This document shows positions 1 to 11,211 of a stretch of 64,000 nucleotides of DNA, one piece after another. Source of the DNA: Amyloporia xantha (taxonomy: Eukaryota; Basidiomycota; Agaricomycetes; Polyporales; Adustoporiaceae); the NCBI GenBank assembly GCA_036971615.1, contig JAYKKR010000002.1:930001-994000 (forward strand), written 5' to 3'. Under the pieces are notes generated by a model, which worked only from the letters and a program-made list of their open reading frames with translations, did not search any database and was not told the DNA's origin. The translations under genes were made by a program, and so were the position numbers. Within the stretch, counting starts at the first letter, position 1. Each line of letters starts with the position of its first letter.

Positions 1-700
1 CACTCCTTCGAAGAAGTCTAGCCATTTTGAGCAAACAATAGAGCAGCAGGAGAATGCATGCATCACTTCGTGCCACTCCGAGTCCCTCGGGCATTCAATC
101 TTCGAGCTTTATATGGAAATCAGTGACGTCATTAGACAATGCAAGCCACTCATACTAGTGTGCCACTCCCAATTAGTCTTAGATTGTTCTGAGTAGTAGT
201 ATAAAATCTTGTCTTAGCTATCTCTTTCCACACATTATATTCCACCCAGTTTCCCCTCAGTGCAGAGCTCTTGAGTCGAGTTCGTCTCAGTTCATCTCTA
301 GAGCCTCGATTATGCTTGAGTGTTCGACTACACTTCGATTCTACTACAACTACGCCTACACTTCGCTTCGATTCCCTATGATGATCCTCTGATTCTACCA
401 CAACACTCTTCGATTCTTCTACGACTTGCCTCGATATTCACTCCGATTTCCTTCAATTCTTCGATATTCTGACACCACTCTGACACCACGATCCTTCAAG
501 CCACTTCGACCATTCTTTGACATACTCCGAGTCTTTCAACTATTCTTTGTACGCCTTTGAGACACTGCTTCGCATTCGCCAAAACGCAGGACACCTTGCT
601 GCTAACTCCCTCACACCTACTAGTAGACCATTTCTATTACGATTCCTTTGCCCTTTTGTTTGCACCTTGTGCAGGGGTTAGGGTTTCATAGGTCATATCA
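1..700. other. low-complexity TTCGA/TCGATT-rich stretch, possibly retroelement LTR or leader
   Basis: No convincing coding exon is visible. The stretch is pyrimidine-rich on the + strand and repeats TTCGATT/CTTCGA-like words between about 300 and 560. A TATA-like TATAAAAT lies near 200, and a palindromic TGACGTCA lies near 125. A TATA box followed by C/T-rich transcribed sequence is how fungal LTRs and leaders often look, but I find no paired copy, primer-binding site or target duplication in the window. The LTR reading is therefore an inference only. Confidence 0.22.
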
Positions 701-830
701 ACGGTTTGTTTGGTCTCTGTCGCTCGACTCTAAGTCGCAACAGGTGCTCAGGGTTGCACCGTTTTTCAAACCTTGAAGCTGGATTACGCTTTGTGAGCCA
801 CTGTCATCCTACAGGTGCATATTATAGAGT

Positions 831-870
831 GAAGTACAAGGAAGTACAAGGAAGTACAGTGAAGTACAGT
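831..870. repeat. 10-bp tandem repeat, 4 units
   Basis: Four consecutive 10-bp units are present: GAAGTACAAG twice, then GAAGTACAGT twice. This is a short direct tandem array, seen directly in the sequence. No function is evident. Confidence 0.85.
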
Positions 871-969
871 AATATTCTGAATAGATTGAAATAAGATAGA
901 AGAGATATTGTAGACCTATATAAGTACCATTTACAGTGCTATCAAATCTGTCACCTGATTGTAATATCT

Positions 970-1120
970 TGGAAACACATTTTTTTTCAAGGTGGCGCAA
1001 CAACTGGACCCCGAGTTTAGTTGCCTATTTTGGTAATGAGTGATAATAGACACTGACCTGCGTAATTCTTGCACACAACCTCCTCCTTATGCTCGTCAAC
1101 GACCAGGATACAATGTATGT
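970..1120 (+). repeat. left arm of a ~150-bp inverted repeat flanking the hAT element
   Basis: This segment matches the reverse complement of about 7275-7417 with small substitutions and indels. Shared words include GGAAACACATTTTTTT, GTTTAGTTGCCTATTTTGG, GATAATAGACACTGACCTG and GACCTCCTCCTTA-like sequence. Read on the minus strand both arms keep an open frame (EN-I, then a KEEVV core ending KNY) that stops at a potential splice donor. The arms therefore look like two copies of a decayed coding exon in opposite orientation. The hAT transposon was inserted between them. Confidence 0.75.
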
Positions 1121-1820
1121 TCTCAATGGTAGCTGCTTATCAGTTGTTGCTTTCATGACAGGTATCAGGTGTTATGGTGTAGCATATGATCATATTATTA
1201 AGGCTCAGGCTACCTCTTCTCACAGGTAGGGCTTGTACTCTTGAATTTTGTACCTTGCTTGATACATGATCCTGTCGCAAATTGCTGGACTCCTGTAGAT
1301 ATAGGAGCTTACAGTAATCATTGACTGCATATATATTTTTAGCAAGCAAGATATTGGTGTGACCCAAGGAACAGACTAATCTAGTGTTGTGCCGGGCTGG
1401 GCTTCTGAGCCCAAGCCAGGCTGAGCCGGGCCCAAAATAGCCGGGCCAAGCCTAAGCCAGGCTGCATATGTGCGAAGGCTCAAGGCCCGGCACTGAGTTG
1501 CGCAAGCCTGAGCCAGGCTCTCGAGCCGGGGGCTTTGCCACCTATTGTGGCAGCGCGCTGCGATCACGTGCATGCATACTGAACGCCGTTGAACTTACCA
1601 CGCGCTGACATCGACTGCTTTGAACGCCACCGCATTGGCCTCCACCAGCCTAAGCGTATGCTTGTACCGCCACCCAAGCTACCACTCCGAATGACGGACT
1701 GTACCAAATCCAAAGCAGGGAAGGCCCGAGCTTACAGCAAGCCAATGTATATATAGGCGGCATTACTGTAAGTGTTCCTCTCGACTCAATACCTCCCGCT
1801 TACTCTCCCATCTTCCCGCC

Positions 1821-4800
1821 ATGTCTAGTAGAACTCATCGTGCGCAATTGAGACATGGCATCACTCCTGCACTCATTCCAAGTGCGGCCGATTCTATTGC
1901 ATTCCGACAGTCCTCTTGGATAGTATCCGTCCTGGCTCTGTTTTGCATCCCGGTCCTAGGACTGGCGGCATGTTTCACAAATCTTCTTCCTGATATTCTG
2001 ACTTCTCTGGCTGACAGTCCGGTGATAAGAACTCCTGATGTCCTAGCATATATGGGACATATAGGGCTCGGATTTCATCCCACCATGCTGCCAAGTTCTC
2101 ATGATCTGGCCGCAACAATAGTCTTACTAATAATGTATACTGTTCTCCCAGTATTTCTCTACGGTAAGCTTCATATTTTTGCATAGGTAATAGGTTGATT
2201 GAAAGCAATTTTGGCGAGTTATACATTCTCCGACCATCTACTGTTGCGTAGAATTCTACCTGCTAATGACGCTGTTCGACGACCCCGCCACCGCACTCAC
2301 ATCTCCCACATGCGCAAGGATCGCTTCGATCAAGTTGCTTCTGCAGCCCCGTTCACCATTTTTGTCATGGGTGTGCCTTTGGGTGTCTCTCCGCGTCAAA
2401 AGCAGGTGAACGCCAATGCCCCGCCCAATTCCGATGTCAAATCAGTGGCACTGTGTAAGTATTTGCCTTCATCCTCATGAAACCGGCGTTGACGTAGCAT
2501 CGCAGTGGTCACGGCAACCACCTGCATATTCGATGTCTTTCAGTTACTCCGCTCACGCTACCTGCTCCCTTCCACCTTGTTTCACACTCATGTACTGTGT
2601 ACATCTGGGTCGTGTCCTCGCTCATTGGATCTCGCAGACACTGTCGGCAGGATTGGATTAAAACCAATGTCCCATGTTTACCTTCAAACACTCGTACTAG
2701 GAGGTTCACGTAAGTGCTTTCATGTTTTGTACGTATTCTAGGACCACTGAGGCTAAAACAGACCCAGGGTGTACGAATACTGTACCGTCCGTTCGGCATT
2801 CAGGTCGGGTGATTAAGCCCAGTCAGAAAGTGACAGACGAAGACAATACAGAGCGGGGAACATTTCGTGGCCTTCCCCACTCCGTGACTCATCTCGAGAA
2901 TGTTGAGGTTCATCCGTCAAACAAGGTCGTTGACGATGCAGATGCACGTGCGGCAGGCGAAGCTGAAATACTGCCTGAGGCTGTCCCTGTGGCTCTGAAT
3001 GGGTCTCGCTGTGAGAACATCCGCGAGGAGGTGCCAATGATTGAAGGTAGCTGAGGTTCACACTTCGAATAGTACAATGCGGCTGACGTGGATCAGATAG
3101 CGCGAGCACTTCGAGCGCAATTCAGAGTGAAGGTGGAGAACAGCCACTGCCAACATCGCCGAACAAACGAAAAGGTACAATTTCATCATCCATGACTTAC
3201 AGACTATTGACCTACATGTATGCCTGTCAACATCAGAGGTAGTCATATTATCGGACTCCACAGGTTCTGATGCCGACACTGAAGATGATAATTCGCGCCC
3301 TGGGAAGAGGAGGAAGAAAGGTACTACATCATTGGTAGTTCATAGCACTGCGCTGATTCCTTCCCTGGCAGTATCACGGCGTGTAGCAAGCGAGGATATC
3401 TTAGACGAAAACGGCCTGCTTGATGACCTCTCCAATATCCAGCCACCACGACCCGAGAAAGGCAAATCAAACCCCACAGCCGATGTCAAGCATTTCTTTG
3501 ACAATATCCACGAACGGGCACATCCGAATGGCAAGGGTGGCATGCAGAAGGTGCACAATTGCGTCATTTGCAAGTAAGCTGATGATTCTATCGACTGATG
3601 TATCATGCTAATATGTTCCATTTGTTCTAGAAAGAAAACCAAAACTGGATTTACTATTGTTGCAGACCCGACAACATCACGGAGGCATCTTGCAGCCAAG
3701 CATGAGGTATGTCTGTAAAGCCTGTCTTCATTCGTTTATGACTCATAGCCGAGGCTGAGTAGGGCCGATATCGTGAATGGGCAGCCAAGCATCAATTTAT
3801 CTCAATGCTCCCAGAGGATGCTCGCGCTCGCCGTCTAGCGGAGAATAACACCCCAAACGTGCAGTCCACATTGGACGCTCATGTACAGAAGGGCGAGCAC
3901 CCTAAACAGTCCACAGAGCGGTATACTCATGAGACGTTTAAGGCCGCCGCAATACAATGGCTCGTACAGACAGATCAGGCACGTCGACCCTATTCGCATC
4001 TAACAACATATTATTCATATTGTGTTGACACGTCTGTAGCCGATCAGTGCCCTCGAGCATCCCGCGTTCAAGAACATGATCCAGATTGCTTCTCGTGCAA
4101 ACAATGGAGTCGAGATACCAAGTCGCAAGGCATCGCGTAAGGAAATCGTGCGATTACTCAATCAATACCTAATTGATCTCAAGAGCCGTCTCAATGTAAG
4201 TCGACATGTCGCTTTCAGGGGGGTTGAATCTTCTTATACTGTTGTTCTGCAGGGTCCGAAAGTCCGTGGAAGAATATCACTGACTTGCGACGCATGGCAA
4301 GCCAGCAACGTAGACGTGTACTTTGCAGTCACAGGGCATTGGATCAAAGAGAGATCGCCAAGCGAGTGGGTTCTGGAAGGTGCACTCCTAGGATTTGTGC
4401 GCATGAATCGTGCGCACAGTGGAAAACGTCTAGGCCAAGCGCTTTACAAGATTGCTAATCGTGTTGGCATCGCTCATAAGGTAATCTGTGACAGTGTTCG
4501 CAAAGACCCGTCTAGACGGGGTTTATACCGGCGTTAGTCGGGTCTAGACGAGGGGTCAAGACGGCGACGAAGAGGTCTACGGCAGTCACCGGTGGCTGTC
4601 GGACGAGAGGCGTGACCGCCCCTCGGCCCGCTTATCACGTGAGCTGCCCACCAGCAGAATCATATCACGTGCATTGACCCCGTCTAGACGGGGGTCATAG
4701 ACCCCGTCTATGGCCTTGGGGTCTAGACGGTCAAGGCCTATTGACCCGACCTTTCGTTCACTGATCTGTGAAGTTCTTTTCCTATCTCCGATGTGAGACC

Positions 4801-6726
4801 AATATCTCCTCTTCACAGGTATTCATGGTTACCTGTGACAATGCGAGCAACAACAAGACTATGATGGAGGAGTTTGCCGCGCAGATTAAAAAGAATTGCG
4901 GTATTGCATTTGATGGTGCCTGTCGTCGAATCGGGTAAGTTCTCTCTGGTTGTGCTCATGGTTACTATTTCTGAAATCAGATCGCTACCACTAGATGTCT
5001 TGCGCATATCATTAACCTGGCCACCCAAGCCGTTATTGCTGTGCAGAGCAAATCCCCTCATTATGATCCTCATAACCCTGAAGCACATCTGCCTGATACG
5101 TCTGCATGGGTACGGGATGAGGTTGGTTTGATTCGTGCGATATCTGTGAAGGTATGTCCTTCAGACACATTAATCACGGTCTTCATTTAACAGGAGGTAT
5201 ACTTTGGAATGAACTAGGAACGTTCATCAAGTCAACGCAAGGAGCGTTTCCGCGGCATCCAGGCCTCATTTGGTGTGGCTGTAAAGGATCTCAAAAGCCT
5301 TATTGTTGACATGAAGGTCCGATGGTCCTCGACATATATGATGCTCAACCGAGCGTATAGCTTGCGGCAGGTAAGACATGTTCAATTGATGTTTCTGCAT
5401 ATTGTCAAGGCTTACATATTTATAGCATGTCGATCGTTTTGTCATGGAGATCTCGCGAACTGCGACTGATCGGAGGGCTGGCGAGAAGCTGTTTGCGCTA
5501 TTGCCAACCGAATATGAATGGAAAAATGTCAAGCTATTTCAGCGGATACTGCGGGTTAGTGCAAGAATTCAGATGTTTGAATGTTTGATTGTCAACAAGT
5601 TAACTATGAATAATAAGAGTGCAGATTTATGTCAACAGCGATTCTCCTCTGAGCAGCAACCTGCGCTACACTTGGGTATTCCTGCTTTGGAGGAACTCCA
5701 CACGATATGGACAGCACGCCGAGACGATGAGATGTTCGCCCATTTCGCAGAGGGCCTACAAGCTGGGCTTGACAAGATTGCCGAGTATTATGATAAAACT
5801 GGAGACAACGATGCATATGTCTTCTCTATTGGTATGTTTGACCTCAACAAGATAATCTTTGTTATATTCAATCTGCTGCAATTTCGGTGTAGTATTAGAA
5901 CCTGCGAAACGGCTCACATACTTCCGGAACAATTGGTCGTCATCGCTTAATACCGAAGTGCAGGCTCTTCTCAAGAAAATTGTATGTGTGTTTCATCCTT
6001 GCTGTTGATGATCCGTAGCATGACTGAAGAGTGCTCAGTTCAAAGCGCGATTCGAAGAATTAAAGGCTTCAGAACAATCTGCATCTGCAGCATCGTCCAA
6101 GCCAAACACAAAACCAGCTCCTTCACAACGACGCTACGCCGCCAAAGTCGCTGACCTCTCGAGTGACTCTGAAGATGACGCGACCGTGACACTGGTAAGT
6201 GGTGCGCAATCACGTCAGACTAACACAGATACTTGGGAAAAAGAGTTTCGGAAATACTTGGACCTTGACGAGGACATACCGGATGAATTGACAACAGTGC
6301 AATGGTGGGGGGTAAGGTTTCCAGTAATTTTCATTTCAATGATGCGTCTCACTTACTTGCAACATGAAATAGCTTAATGCTCATCGTTTTCCGACTTGGG
6401 CGTCACTCGCGCGTGATTACCTCGCAATCATGGCAACGTCGGTTTTGAGCGAACGTGCATTCTCAAGTGCAGGGATCACGATAACAAAATGCCGAAACTG
6501 TCTCAAGGGTGATGTCGTAGAGGCTCTGCACGCTCTGAAGTCTGCCTTCCGCAAAAATCTGTTCTTCCATGGCACTGGTCCATCATCTATTGATGAGGAG
6601 GATCCGGATGCTGACGAAAGCGATACTGAAGATTTGGCTGCAGCACGGAGGGGTACGGATGACGGTGAAGAGGTTGAGTTACAAATAGAATTAGATTCTG
6701 ATGCCGAAGATGACGGGCCTAATTAG
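1821..6726 (+). CDS. hAT transposase, BED finger and C-terminal dimerisation domain (multi-exon)
   Basis: This is the DNA transposase that would cut and paste the surrounding element. A BED-type finger spans about 3485-3710: CVIC, then an intron, then RRHLAAKH, giving C-x2-C and H-x4-H. The RNase H-like core follows, with DAWQASN near 4290, VTCDNASNN near 4835 and RWSSTYMML near 5320. The C-terminus (6228-6726) carries the hAT family signature, with MATSVLSERAFSSAG near 6430, and ends in an acidic tail. From 3332 to the stop the splice junctions I read keep phase, and no internal stop is needed. One intron (after about 3977) appears to use a GC donor. Another, 4481-4819, is inflated by an inserted element. 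The start at 1821 and the first exons up to about 3330 are less certain, because several weak frames must be joined there. Confidence 0.85.
4492..4763. mobile_element. 272-bp non-autonomous hAT-type MITE nested in a transposase intron
   Basis: Perfect 8-bp direct repeats ATCTGTGA flank the segment at 4484-4491 and 4764-4771. The element starts CAGTGTTCGCAAAG and ends CTTTCGTTCACTG, so its ends form an imperfect terminal inverted repeat opening with CAGTG, a common hAT terminus. It has no coding capacity. Its interior is built from repeated, nearly palindromic words around CCGTCTAGACGG and should fold strongly. It lies wholly inside the intron between the exons ending in AAG at 4480 and starting GTATTC at 4820. 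Removing it and one duplication leaves an intron of ordinary size (about 59 nt). Confidence 0.92.
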
Positions 6727-7274
6727 CGACTATCACACTGACTATTAAATAAACTACAATTTTTGCTTTCATTACGTCGAGGCTGTAGAATGGGTACACT
6801 GAGACTACACTACATATAATAAGCCCTGGCTGGGGCCCAGGCCAGGCCCGAGCTGAGCCCGAGCTGAAGGGTACAGCTTGGCTCGATGGTTGGTCAAGCC
6901 CGAGCTGACCCAAGCCAGGCCCAAGCCACGGCTTTCAGGCCAAGCCGGGCCCTGAACAACACTAGACTAATCAAGAGATGTACTGTAAACATTTTTTCAA
7001 TTCTATGTCTCACAGAATTTGTACTCTGTCTTTGATAGTTCTACACGGCAGATTTGGCTCAGCCATCTGAGAAGCTTATGTAGAAGAATACATGCTGGTA
7101 GCACAATAACATGCATAAAAAGCTACGAGACAGATATCAGCAAGAAAAAGAACTACCATTTACACCCCATATCAAACCCTTCACTAGTAGATATTCACCA
7201 TTGCACATGAGATTTACAGCTCAGTAAAAATGCTGTTTTTTGAGGTATACCTGTGGCAAGGCGGTGAGCGAGAA

Positions 7275-7417
7275 CATATCCCTGGTCGACGAGGAGTGTA
7301 AGGAGGAGGTCGTGCGCAAGAATTACACAGGTCAGTGTCTATTATCTCTCATTGCCAAAATAGGCAACTAAACTTGGGGTCTGGTTGTCACACCACCTAA
7401 AAAAATGTGTTTCCACA
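7275..7417 (-). repeat. right arm of the ~150-bp inverted repeat flanking the hAT element
   Basis: This is the reverse-complement partner of 970-1120. On the + strand it reads GAGAACATATCC, then GTCGACGAGGAG and AAGGAGGAGGTCGTGCGCAAG, an open frame up to AATTACACAG followed by a potential GTCAGT donor. Weaker similarity continues outward for some tens of bases past the arm. Without the hAT element the two arms would be only about 0.7 kb apart, so the pre-insertion locus was a fold-back structure or two inverted fragments of one older element. Confidence 0.75.
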
Positions 7418-7842
7418 TAATCAAGAACAGTGCTGTAAAACATATTATGTGCAATCTTTGTTGGGCATATATTATATATTGTTGACCTTTGTTTTGAATA
7501 TCCCTCAAAAGAAAATTGGGAATTTATATATCAAATATTGGTCATGATTTTCTATTCATTGTGAGAAAGTATTATGGATGTCTTGCATTAGAATTCTGAA
7601 AACAGTTTTCAACAATTGGTCTCAAGTTTTCATGAATAGCTTGTCCTCATGATTTTGAATGTCTTCTTCCTTTTTTGAGCCATAAGATTCAGAGTATTTT
7701 CTCCAATACTTGCTCAATATAAGCCACTTTTTATATGAAAGAGAAGTTGAACAATATTGGAAAGAATATATGTCACACCTGTCACACATTCTTTCCAATA
7801 CTTCATCATGAAATATTATAACAATATCAGAACCACCTGCCA

Positions 7843-8138
7843 CACTGACTTTTGCTCTGTGTTTCCAATATTGGCACTTGATATATTGAAAGTGTTTTAT
7901 GCAACATTACAGGTTTAAGTAACAGAAACAGGTGGAGAACAAATAGCAAGGAATATAGAAAGAAAGATGTATACAATGTTTCTAATATCTTTCCAATTGT
8001 GAGGCACAAAGGATAGAGAAAAGGTATTCAGTAGTTTTTCAATATTTAGGTGCTAATGATGTTAGCAACATTTAAACTTTCTTTCCTATATTTTTCTGGC
8101 AATAATGCGGCACAAACTATTGGAGACCTCACCCAGTG
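7843..8138 (-). mobile_element. diverged CACTG-ended miniature element (copy A)
   Basis: The right end (about 8050-8138) closely matches the left end of the element at 10703-10967 in inverse orientation. It shares AACATTTAAACTTTCTTTC, a TATATTTTT-like tract and the terminal CCTCACCCAGTG. The left boundary is placed at CACTG near 7843 because TTCCAATATT and GATATATTGAAAG follow in the same order as in the other copy. That side is much weaker, and I see no clear target duplication. The AT-rich interior has repeated CCAATA words and no gene. Confidence 0.5.
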
Positions 8139-10195
8139 ACAGCTGGCCTTTCTGTCTGTTCTCTGGTGTCTCTATGTGACTTCTGTTGTTCCTTTTGAAC
8201 GCTGGTGAGTTCACTGTCTCCAACAGGCTTGGCTTATACTTGGTGGACAATGGTTTATCTTGAAGCTTGTGATACTTGGTTTATGTGAGTCTGTAGATCA
8301 CCTTCAATTTCTCTGCCAGTTCTCTCTTTCAGATAACTTCCACTGCTACAGTTGCAAGACTAGTCTCTAATCTGTTCTACCATTGTTGTCAAAGTGAGTG
8401 TATTGTCTTGCTGGGTATACTAATCAGTGAAATGTCATCCTAGACTATATTTAGACCTCCAGCACTGTCTGAGAATTTGAGATGAGTTCATGCCACATCA
8501 CACATACTGTCATCTTTTCATAAATTGGACATTATCTAGGCTTCTGCTGTTCATTCCAAATATGTACTGGGAGTCATGAATTTTTATGGTGTGTTTTTGC
8601 AGATGCAGAAATAATGTATTAACTGACAGAAGTCTTCATAGTCATTTTATTCTCCTTCAGTTTTATAGACTGTATATATATCATGGTTACAGTGAGTATT
8701 TGTATACCATTTGACAGACATCAACTTACTATCCCTATTGATAGTTGCTTTCTGTATTATTAGAATAATATACATTTGTTTGATTTAAAAATATATCTCA
8801 TTTATTATGAAATAATCTGAGTGATTCTGTGTAATTTTGAGACAATCTAAGAGCAATACATCTTTGAGTGTGCTTTCAGAGTAATTCAGATTTACTCTGG
8901 GAGAACTCTGAGATGCTCTCGGAGATTTGACCTAGAACGAATTTGTCTGAGAGCACTCTGAGCAGTCTGGAAACTCTGAGCACTCTGAGCACTCTGAAAT
9001 CTCTAGGATACTCTCAGAGTGTCCTGAAGCAAAAGTGTTTTTCCTGATGACCTGTATGCATGTTGTTTGATAAAAAAAAATTCATGAGTCATGCTGGGTC
9101 AGAGTAAAAAGAAAAATAACTTCAGTTTCATCACATACTGATACCACTCCCAGGGCACATAATCAAGGAGGAAAAGAAGTTGCATGTGCAAGAGATGGAG
9201 ATGGATTTGTGGTGTGCAGGAGTGTCTCGAGAGACTATGGCGATAGAGGAGGATGAGCAGATGAAACCCTACCACATTGAGATTGGCGAAGAACTGCAAG
9301 TGAATTAAGACTCTTACTTAGATTTTAGTTCTTATTTGTTTGTATTCCAACTATTCCTGGACACGAAGTGTCTCAGGTCTTGTGAGGAGAAAAAAGAAAA
9401 GTGATTACATAATCCTCTATAGGATTGAGACCCATATAAATTTTGTATTTGTGAGAAAACATGTTTTCTTCAGTGATATTCCTCTTCCCATAAACAGACG
9501 ATTGTAGTGGCTTCCATATGTCCGCTTGTTTTAGTCATGTTATATATGACATCAGCTATTTTACGTTCCATTGGTGTCTGTCTGGGTCTTGCAATGGCTC
9601 TTGGTGCGTAGAATCCATACATACTATGAGAATGTGAACAGAATGAGATAAAATGACTTGGCTATCTAAAATTCTTCAATGTGTTCAATTTACTATTACT
9701 ATTGCTCAATAACAAACTTTAACCAATGTGCTACAACCAGGCATATAGGTGTAGATATTGGTGCATGCAAAAACAGAAAAACCCCCTTCTAAGTGCTCTG
9801 GAATACATTCTTTTGTGGCCAGGTCTGCCTGAAGGGCCTTTGTATGAATGATTGTCAGAAAGAAAAAGAATTAGCCAGAACCCAACAAAGTGGAAGGCAC
9901 TTGAAATTGTCTTCGGTCAGCTGACTTTCCAAATATAACATAACAACGGACCAGCTGCACTATTATCAACTCAAATAAGTAACCAGTACAATACGGCCAT
10001 AAGAACAAAAGGAAATTAAAGCTATAGACGAGAGAATTTGAAAAGAGAATAATGGGCACACAGTCTATTATATAGCTACCATATATATACTTCAATAACT
10101 TTTATTTATATTGTTTGGATACTTTAGGACATACTATAGGATTTTGGCATACTATTGAGATCCATATTTAGTATATTCTATTGTCCTCTACTTTA
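8139..10195. other. AT-rich, gene-poor interval
   Basis: Only short open frames of a size expected by chance occur here. I see no splice-consistent exon chain or recognisable domain. The stretch is AT-rich with poly-A/T runs and looks like old, decayed mobile DNA. The one structured patch is the repeat at 8868-9020, listed separately. Confidence 0.5.
8868..9020. repeat. degenerate GAGCACTCTG / TCTGAGA repeat patch
   Basis: Words related to GAGCACTCTG recur many times. A clear tandem run near 8958-8996 reads GAGCACTCTGAG, GAAACTCTGAG, CACTCTGAG, CACTCTGAAA. Looser copies (ACTCTGGGAG, ACTCTGAGATG, ACTCTCAGAG) lie on both sides. It looks like a simple-sequence array that has partly decayed. Confidence 0.6.
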
Positions 10196-10502
10196 TTGTT
10201 AGAGGTTTCCCATTGTCTCAACATTCCCACACTTTTAGTATATAAAGGCCCACTTCAGAGCAGAGAGCATCTCACTTTCCCCCCCTGAGGTCCCCCTTGA
10301 TCTCAGACCTTGAGATCACCCTGCTCTAAGATTCAGTCTAGGTACATAAGTCTGTACAGCTGAATAAAGTTACTATTACTCTCTAAGTGTGATCTACTGT
10401 GTGAAAGTCAAGAAGGCTTGTCTATATTTATCACTGCTTTGGCTTTTTGACTAAAGCCACTTTGAACCATTTAAAACCACAAACACAGTCTCATATTCTA
10501 CA
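10196..10502 (+). mobile_element. possible solo LTR
   Basis: The interval starts TGTTAGAGG and ends TTCTACA, a short TG...CA-type inverted end. In between it has a TATA-like TATATAAAGG near 10240, a C-rich run near 10278 and a GAATAAA polyadenylation-like signal near 10362, in the order expected for U3, R and U5. I see no 5-bp target duplication and no second copy, so the call rests on layout only. Confidence 0.3.
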
Positions 10503-10702
10503 AGAACAACTGAGAAACTATCCATCTTCGATCAGGATCGGCTATCTCAGACAATTATGATTATTTTCATATAGTCACTCTTTTGCACGTCATTGATGGA
10601 CCTGTCAAGTGTGTATCAGCACCAAGGAATCTTGGTGCAGCACACACATCAGTGGTACATATGAGTATTGGACCTGGGCCAGACTATTCACAGATTGTAT
10701 TT

Positions 10703-10967
10703 CACTGGGTGAGGTTTCCAATAATTTGCAGCAGGATTTGGTAAAAATATGAGAAAGAAAGTTTAAATGTTGTTACCATATTTGGCTCCACAATATGGTG
10801 AAGATATTGCGAAAATATTGCATTGTTTCCAATACTTTCACCACCTTTACAATATTTTCTTGATACTTTTCCAATCCTGAGTGGCACAAAACAATAAAAC
10901 CATTTGAACTTTGCTTCCTGTATCTTTAACATATCTTGGTGTAAAATATTGGAATCCCCATCCAGTG
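10703..10967 (+). mobile_element. 265-bp CACTG-ended miniature element (copy B)
   Basis: It begins CACTGGGTGAGGTTTCCAAT and ends ATTGGAATCCCCATCCAGTG, an imperfect terminal inverted repeat of about 20-25 bp. A TTT trinucleotide directly flanks both ends (10700-10702 and 10968-10970), consistent with a 3-bp target duplication. CACT-type termini and short duplications are known for CACTA/CMC-type elements, so a miniature derivative of that superfamily is my inference. No coding capacity is apparent. A diverged relative lies at about 7843-8138. Confidence 0.68.
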
Positions 10968-11211
10968 TTTCCAACAAAACAAGCATCAGAAAATGTCAAA
11001 AATGCCTTATTGTACTTATATTGTACTTATCTATCTTATCAAGAGAAATAAGTACATTAAGACAAAAATAACATGATCCCTTCACTTTGAAATGGTCTTA
11101 AATATGTCTTAAACAGGACAAAAAGTCAAACTAAGGTGTGGGATTAAGTAAATAAGTCAAATTTGACATTTGCTGATGAAAATAATACTGATACAACTTG
11201 AACAACTTTGT

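Larger units (their letters stand above)
1382..6964 (+). mobile_element. complete hAT-superfamily DNA transposon (5583 bp)
   Basis: The element is bounded by a perfect 8-bp direct repeat, GACTAATC, at 1374-1381 and 6965-6972, the target-site length typical of hAT elements. It begins TAGTGTTGT and ends ACAACACTA, a 9-bp perfect terminal inverted repeat. Subterminal zones at about 1390-1540 and 6817-6955 are packed with GC-rich words of the AAGCCAGGC/GGCCAAGCC type on both strands, as expected of transposase-binding clusters. The interior encodes one multi-exon transposase on the + strand that reads open from its BED finger to its C-terminus. Perfect duplications and an open transposase suggest a young, possibly active copy. 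Confidence 0.93.
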
